From positions 1 to 41,226 of the forward strand of contig JAPZAV010000066.1 in assembly GCA_027460465.1 (NCBI GenBank): DNA of 41,226 bases, read 5' to 3'. Source of the stretch: Candidatus Methanoperedens sp. (lineage in GTDB: Archaea; Halobacteriota; Methanosarcinia; Methanosarcinales; Methanoperedenaceae). Below, one piece after another: positions 37,726-41,226 of this stretch. Within the stretch, counting starts at the first letter, position 1; each line of letters begins with the position of its first letter. The notes under the pieces were generated by a model, which was not told where the DNA came from, did not search any database, and was given only the letters and a program-made list of their open reading frames with translations. The position numbers and the translations under genes are program-made.

Positions 37726-37802
37726 GATGAACGCAGATGTTTCAATTATGGGATTAATGAGAATACATATATGAGACATCCACAATAAAAGAGATAGTTA
37801 TA

Positions 37803-38105
37803 ATGTCCAGATCGAGCGAACCGGAAAAGAAACCCATCGACCAGTACGACCACAAAAGCAAGGAGCGCTGCAGTAACCCTCCCGTCGGTCTCGTAACCCT
37901 GGAAACCGACTGCGACAGCGGCAAAAAGACCTTCTCCTGCGACCCGCACTTCGATCCCGCGCTCGAGTGGGCAGGAAAAAGCAGAGCACAGAACCCGCCC
38001 CTTCACGAAGCCATCGAGTTCTACAAACACAGGCACAACTGGTCAAACCGGATGAATGCAGGAGTATTGCAAATGATTTTTTTAAGCGGTATGAATTATG
38101 AATAA
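37803..38105 (+). pseudogene. Remnant of type III-like site-specific DNA methyltransferase (Mod) N-terminus
   Basis: KPIDQYDHKSKERCSNPPVGLVTLETDCDSGKKTFSCDPHFDPALEWAGK fused to NPPLHEAIEFYKHRHNWSNRM; the MTase core is absent. Confidence 0.7.
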
Positions 38106-39832
38106 CTTCAGTGAAAAGGTAAATTTTATCTGGTCGATTGCTGAATTAATCCGCGATACATTCAAACGGAGCAAGTATCAGGATATCATTCTCCCACTCA
38201 CCGTGCTCAGACGCATTGACTGCGTTCTTGAACCCACGAAACAGGATGTTCTGGAGGTAAATGCAAAGCTGAAAGGGAAGCTCGATAATCTCGCCCCTCA
38301 GCTCTGCAAAGCATCTGGTTTCGCGTTTTATAATACCTCACTCTACAATTTCGAGAAGCTCCTGGGTGATGCACCGAACCTTGCAGGTAATCTTCGTGCC
38401 TATATCACCGGCTTTTCTGACAATATGAGGGAGGTACTTGAAAAATTCGATTTTGATAACACGATTACAAAGCTTGATGAATCTGGTCTTCTCTTCCTTG
38501 TATTGGAAAAGTTTAGAAAAATCGATCTGCATCCGGATAAGGTTTCAAATCATGAAATGGGGTATATATTTGAGGAACTTGTCAGAAAGTTCAATGAAGC
38601 ACTGAATGAGAATCCGGGTGAGCACTTTACTCCACGCGAAGTAATCAGATTTATGGTAAATCTTGTGCTGTCGCAGGATAAGGATGCTTTAAGCCGCAAT
38701 CATATAGTGCGCACAGTCTATGATCCATGCTGTGGTTCAGGTGGGATGTTGACCATTGCCAAGGAACGGATCATTGAGATAAATCCGGTGGCGGATGTCC
38801 ACCTTTTCGGGCAGGAAGTAAATCCTGAGACATTTGCGATGTGCAAGTCAGACCTTTACATGAAAAGCGCAGATGGTCGTGATGCTGAGAACATCAAGTA
38901 CGGCAGTACACTTTCCAGGGATCAGCATACTGACAGGGGATTTGATTATATGTTCACCAATCCTCCTTTCGGCAAGGAATGGAAGATGGATGAGGAGGCG
39001 GTGAGAAATGAAGCGGATAGGGGCTTTGCAGGACGCTTCGGAGCGGGTCTGCCGCGAATCAGCGATGGGCAGCTGCTCTTTTTGCAGCACATGCTTGGAA
39101 GGATGAAAGACCCGAATGACGGTGGGAGCCGCATCGCGATCGTCATGAATGGTTCACCTCTTTTCACGGGAGATGCGGGGAGCGGTGAAAGCGAGATACG
39201 GCGCTGGATACTGGAAAATGACTGGTGTGATGCCATCGTGGCGCTTCCTGAGCAGCTTTTCTATAATACTGGGATCTCGACATATGTATGGGTCCTCACA
39301 AACCGCAAGGAAACCCGGAGGCGCGGAAAAGTGCAGTTGATCGATGCTTCTTCATTCTGGGTACAGATGCGAAAGAGCCTTGGCAATAAGCGCCGCGAGA
39401 TATCGGCAGAACAGATCAAAACGGTTTCGAAGATATACGAAGATTTCAAGGAAAGCGAGTACTCCCGGATATTCAATACGAAAGGCAATTTTATCTTCCC
39501 TGTCAGAACGGGATGAGACCGCAGAATTATGCCGCGATAAGGATGGAAACCATGAACCTGACCCGGAGCTTCGCGATACTGAGAATGTACCACTTAAAGA
39601 AGATATCACTGCATACTTTGATCGTGAGGTCAGACCCCATGTGCCTGATGCATGGATAAATACATCGATTTGCGACCACAAGGACGGCGCTGTCGGAAAG
39701 GTGGGTTATGAGATCAATTTCAACCGCTATTTCTACAAGTATCAGCCGCCACGTCCTCTCGAAGTGATTGAGGCTGATATCAGGACGCTTGAGAAGGAAA
39801 TCATGGGGATGTTGAGGGAGGTGGCGGGGTGA
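38098..39832 (+). pseudogene. hsdM: Type I R-M HsdM with internal deletion/frameshift
   Basis: Frame 1 (38098..39516) NNFSEKVNFIWSIAELIRDTFKRSKYQD...YDPCCGSGGMLTIA...FTNPPFGKEW...FKESEYSRIFNT; the HsdM C-terminus KAILSSLSERDETAELCRDKDGNHEPDPELRDTENVPLKEDITAYFDREVRPHVPDAW...VGYEINFNRYFYKYQPPRPLEVIEADI is in frame 2 (ends 39832). Confidence 0.88.
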
Positions 39833-40833
39833 AGAAAAAGCCAGCAAAGACTGATATCGTGTCTGTCACAAATGTTCAAGATATGCCTGGCAGACCGGAA
39901 ACACTGGCTCTATTGAGCGATATCCGTTCGCTCATAGAGGCTGCGCGCATGCGTGTTTCTACGACGGCTAATGTAGAAATGGTACTGCTCTACTGGCATA
40001 TAGGAGATCGCATCCGGAAAGATATTCTCGGCATGGAACGCGCTGATTACGGGAAACAGATTGTCCAGACACTGGCTGGACAATTAGGCTGGAGCCATTT
40101 CGTGCAGATAACCGCTCTTGACGACCCACTAAAGAGGGATTTCTATTCAGAAATGTGCCGGATCGAACGCTGGAGCACCCGTACCCTCCGTGCCAAGATC
40201 CAGGGTATGCTCTATGAGCGAACAGCCCTCTCGAAAAAGTCCGAAAAACTCATCCAGCGGGAACTTGCCACATTGCGCGAGGAAGACCGTATGACCCCTG
40301 ATCTTGTGTTCCGTGACCCATATTTTCTTGATTTTCTGGGTCTTTCCGATTCATTCAGCGAGCGCGACCTGGAGGCTGCCATCCTCCGGGAACTTGAAAG
40401 GTTTTTGCTTGAACTTGGCACGAATTTTACATTTGTAGCGCGCCAGAAAAGGATTACCGTTGATAACGAAGATTACTATCTCGACCTGCTGTTCTATCAT
40501 CGCAGTATGCGCCGTCTGGTGGCAATCGAACTGAAACTTGGAAAATTCCAGGCACAGGATAAGGGACAGATGGAGCTTTATTTACGCTGGCTTGACAAAT
40601 ATGAGAGGCGCGAGGGTGAAGAAAGCCCGCTGGGGCTGATATTATGCGCGGAGAAGACTACTGAGCATGTTGAGCTACTGCAGCTTGAGACAAGCGGGAT
40701 ACGGGTGGCTGAGTATCTTACCGAACTTCCGCCGCGCCGGTTGCTTGAGGCAAAACTGCATGAAGCGATCCGTCTGGCGCGGGAACAATTCGCAGCCCGT
40801 GAAGTGCCCAGATTGGAGGGGAATACTGAATGA
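39829..40833 (+). CDS. DUF1016 (YhcG-like) PDDEXK nuclease domain protein
   Basis: ANVEMVLLYWHIGDRIRKDILGMERADYGKQIVQTLA; DYYLDLLFYHRSMRRLVAIELKLGKFQAQDKGQMELYLRWLD. Confidence 0.93.
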   Translation: MKKKPAKTDIVSVTNVQDMPGRPETLALLSDIRSLIEAARMRVSTTANVEMVLLYWHIGDRIRKDILGMERADYGKQIVQTLAGQLGWSHFVQITALDDPLKRDFYSEMCRIERWSTRTLRAKIQGMLYERTALSKKSEKLIQRELATLREEDRMTPDLVFRDPYFLDFLGLSDSFSERDLEAAILRELERFLLELGTNFTFVARQKRITVDNEDYYLDLLFYHRSMRRLVAIELKLGKFQAQDKGQMELYLRWLDKYERREGEESPLGLILCAEKTTEHVELLQLETSGIRVAEYLTELPPRRLLEAKLHEAIRLAREQFAAREVPRLEGNTE

Positions 40834-41226
40834 GCGAAGAACTCACCCTGAAATCCTCAGGTACACCCGCCCTCAGGGGGAAGATCTATCCTGTGTATAA
40901 GGATTCTGGCGCGGAATGGCTGGGGGCGCTTTCGGGAAAGCAGAAACAGGAACCGCAGATCAACGCAGATGAACGCAGATTAATCACATCGGCTCACCGC
41001 AAAGGACGCGAAGAACGCAAAGTTCCGCAGCAATATTTGCACTTTTGTATTGGGGAACATCTACGAAACAGCACACGGATGACACGGATCGGACGGATTT
41101 ACACGGATAATTCGATCCGTGAGCATCCGCGTCATCCGCGCAATCCGTGTTCCATCACGTTCGCCCTTGAAAGTATAATCCGCCAACAGAAATGTTGTTC
41201 TGTAATAACACAACAGGAGGCAGCAT
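40830..41226 (+). pseudogene. hsdS: HsdS 5' fragment read through by a repeat element; open to window edge
   Basis: MSEELTLKSSGTPALRGKIYPVYKDSGAEWLGALSG (HsdS-like YKDSGxEWLG) then repeat-derived QEPQINADERRLITSAHRKGREERK...; no stop before 41226. Confidence 0.65.
40951..41150. repeat. Periodic repeat cluster: 3 x 10-nt (ACGCAGAT), 3 x 9-nt (GCAAAG), then CGGAT units forming a 36-bp imperfect inverted repeat
   Basis: AACCGCAGAT/CAACGCAGAT/GAACGCAGAT 40951-40980; ACCGCAAAG/GACGCGAAG/AACGCAAAG 40996-41022; arms 41073-41108 and 41115-41150 with AATTCG loop. Confidence 0.85.

Noticed and set aside
36577-37785. 402-aa minus-strand ORF antisense to ubiD
   Set aside because: Composition is a shadow of the strongly supported UbiD coding strand; no recognisable motif.
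37552-37788. 78-aa and 68-aa ORFs in the intergenic region after ubiD
   Set aside because: They run through the hairpin element; better explained as fortuitous open frames in structured or repeat DNA.
40951-41022. Possible CRISPR-like array
   Set aside because: Periods of 9-10 nt with no spacers of CRISPR length and no cas genes; these are short tandem repeats.

Overview
Archaeal chromosomal window, probably euryarchaeal and Methanosarcinales / Ca. Methanoperedens-like (inference from Cam-type gamma carbonic anhydrase, GGGP synthase, CarS, thermosome, Hef, L40e and HdrDE-like genes). The core is ordinary housekeeping: thermosome, PheS, PyrE, CarS, GGGPS, dCMP deaminase, tRNA-Pro(TGG), Hef helicase-nuclease, UbiX/UbiD. 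It also carries several accessory modules: a MoeB/ThiF-TusA-DsrE-DsrF-DsrH sulfur-relay cluster, a VapBC pair plus an orphan VapB, an HdrE/HdrD-like pair, a divergent peptide-deformylase-like gene directly downstream of pheS, and two head-to-head DUF72 genes, one with a SWIM-like C-terminus. Both window ends contain restriction-modification genes. The right end is a decayed R-M island: a type III Mod N-terminal remnant, an hsdM with an internal deletion/frameshift, a DUF1016 nuclease, and an hsdS 5' end read through by a periodic repeat/hairpin element. Several gene lesions are visible directly: an exact 32-bp tandem duplication that frameshifts a TIM-barrel gene, a -1 frameshift near the start of the HdrD-like gene, and a Sua5/YrdC gene missing its middle and C-terminus. 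Small genes absent from the ORF track were also read: L40e and a zinc ribbon protein. All family calls are from reading translated sequence by eye; no database search was run.
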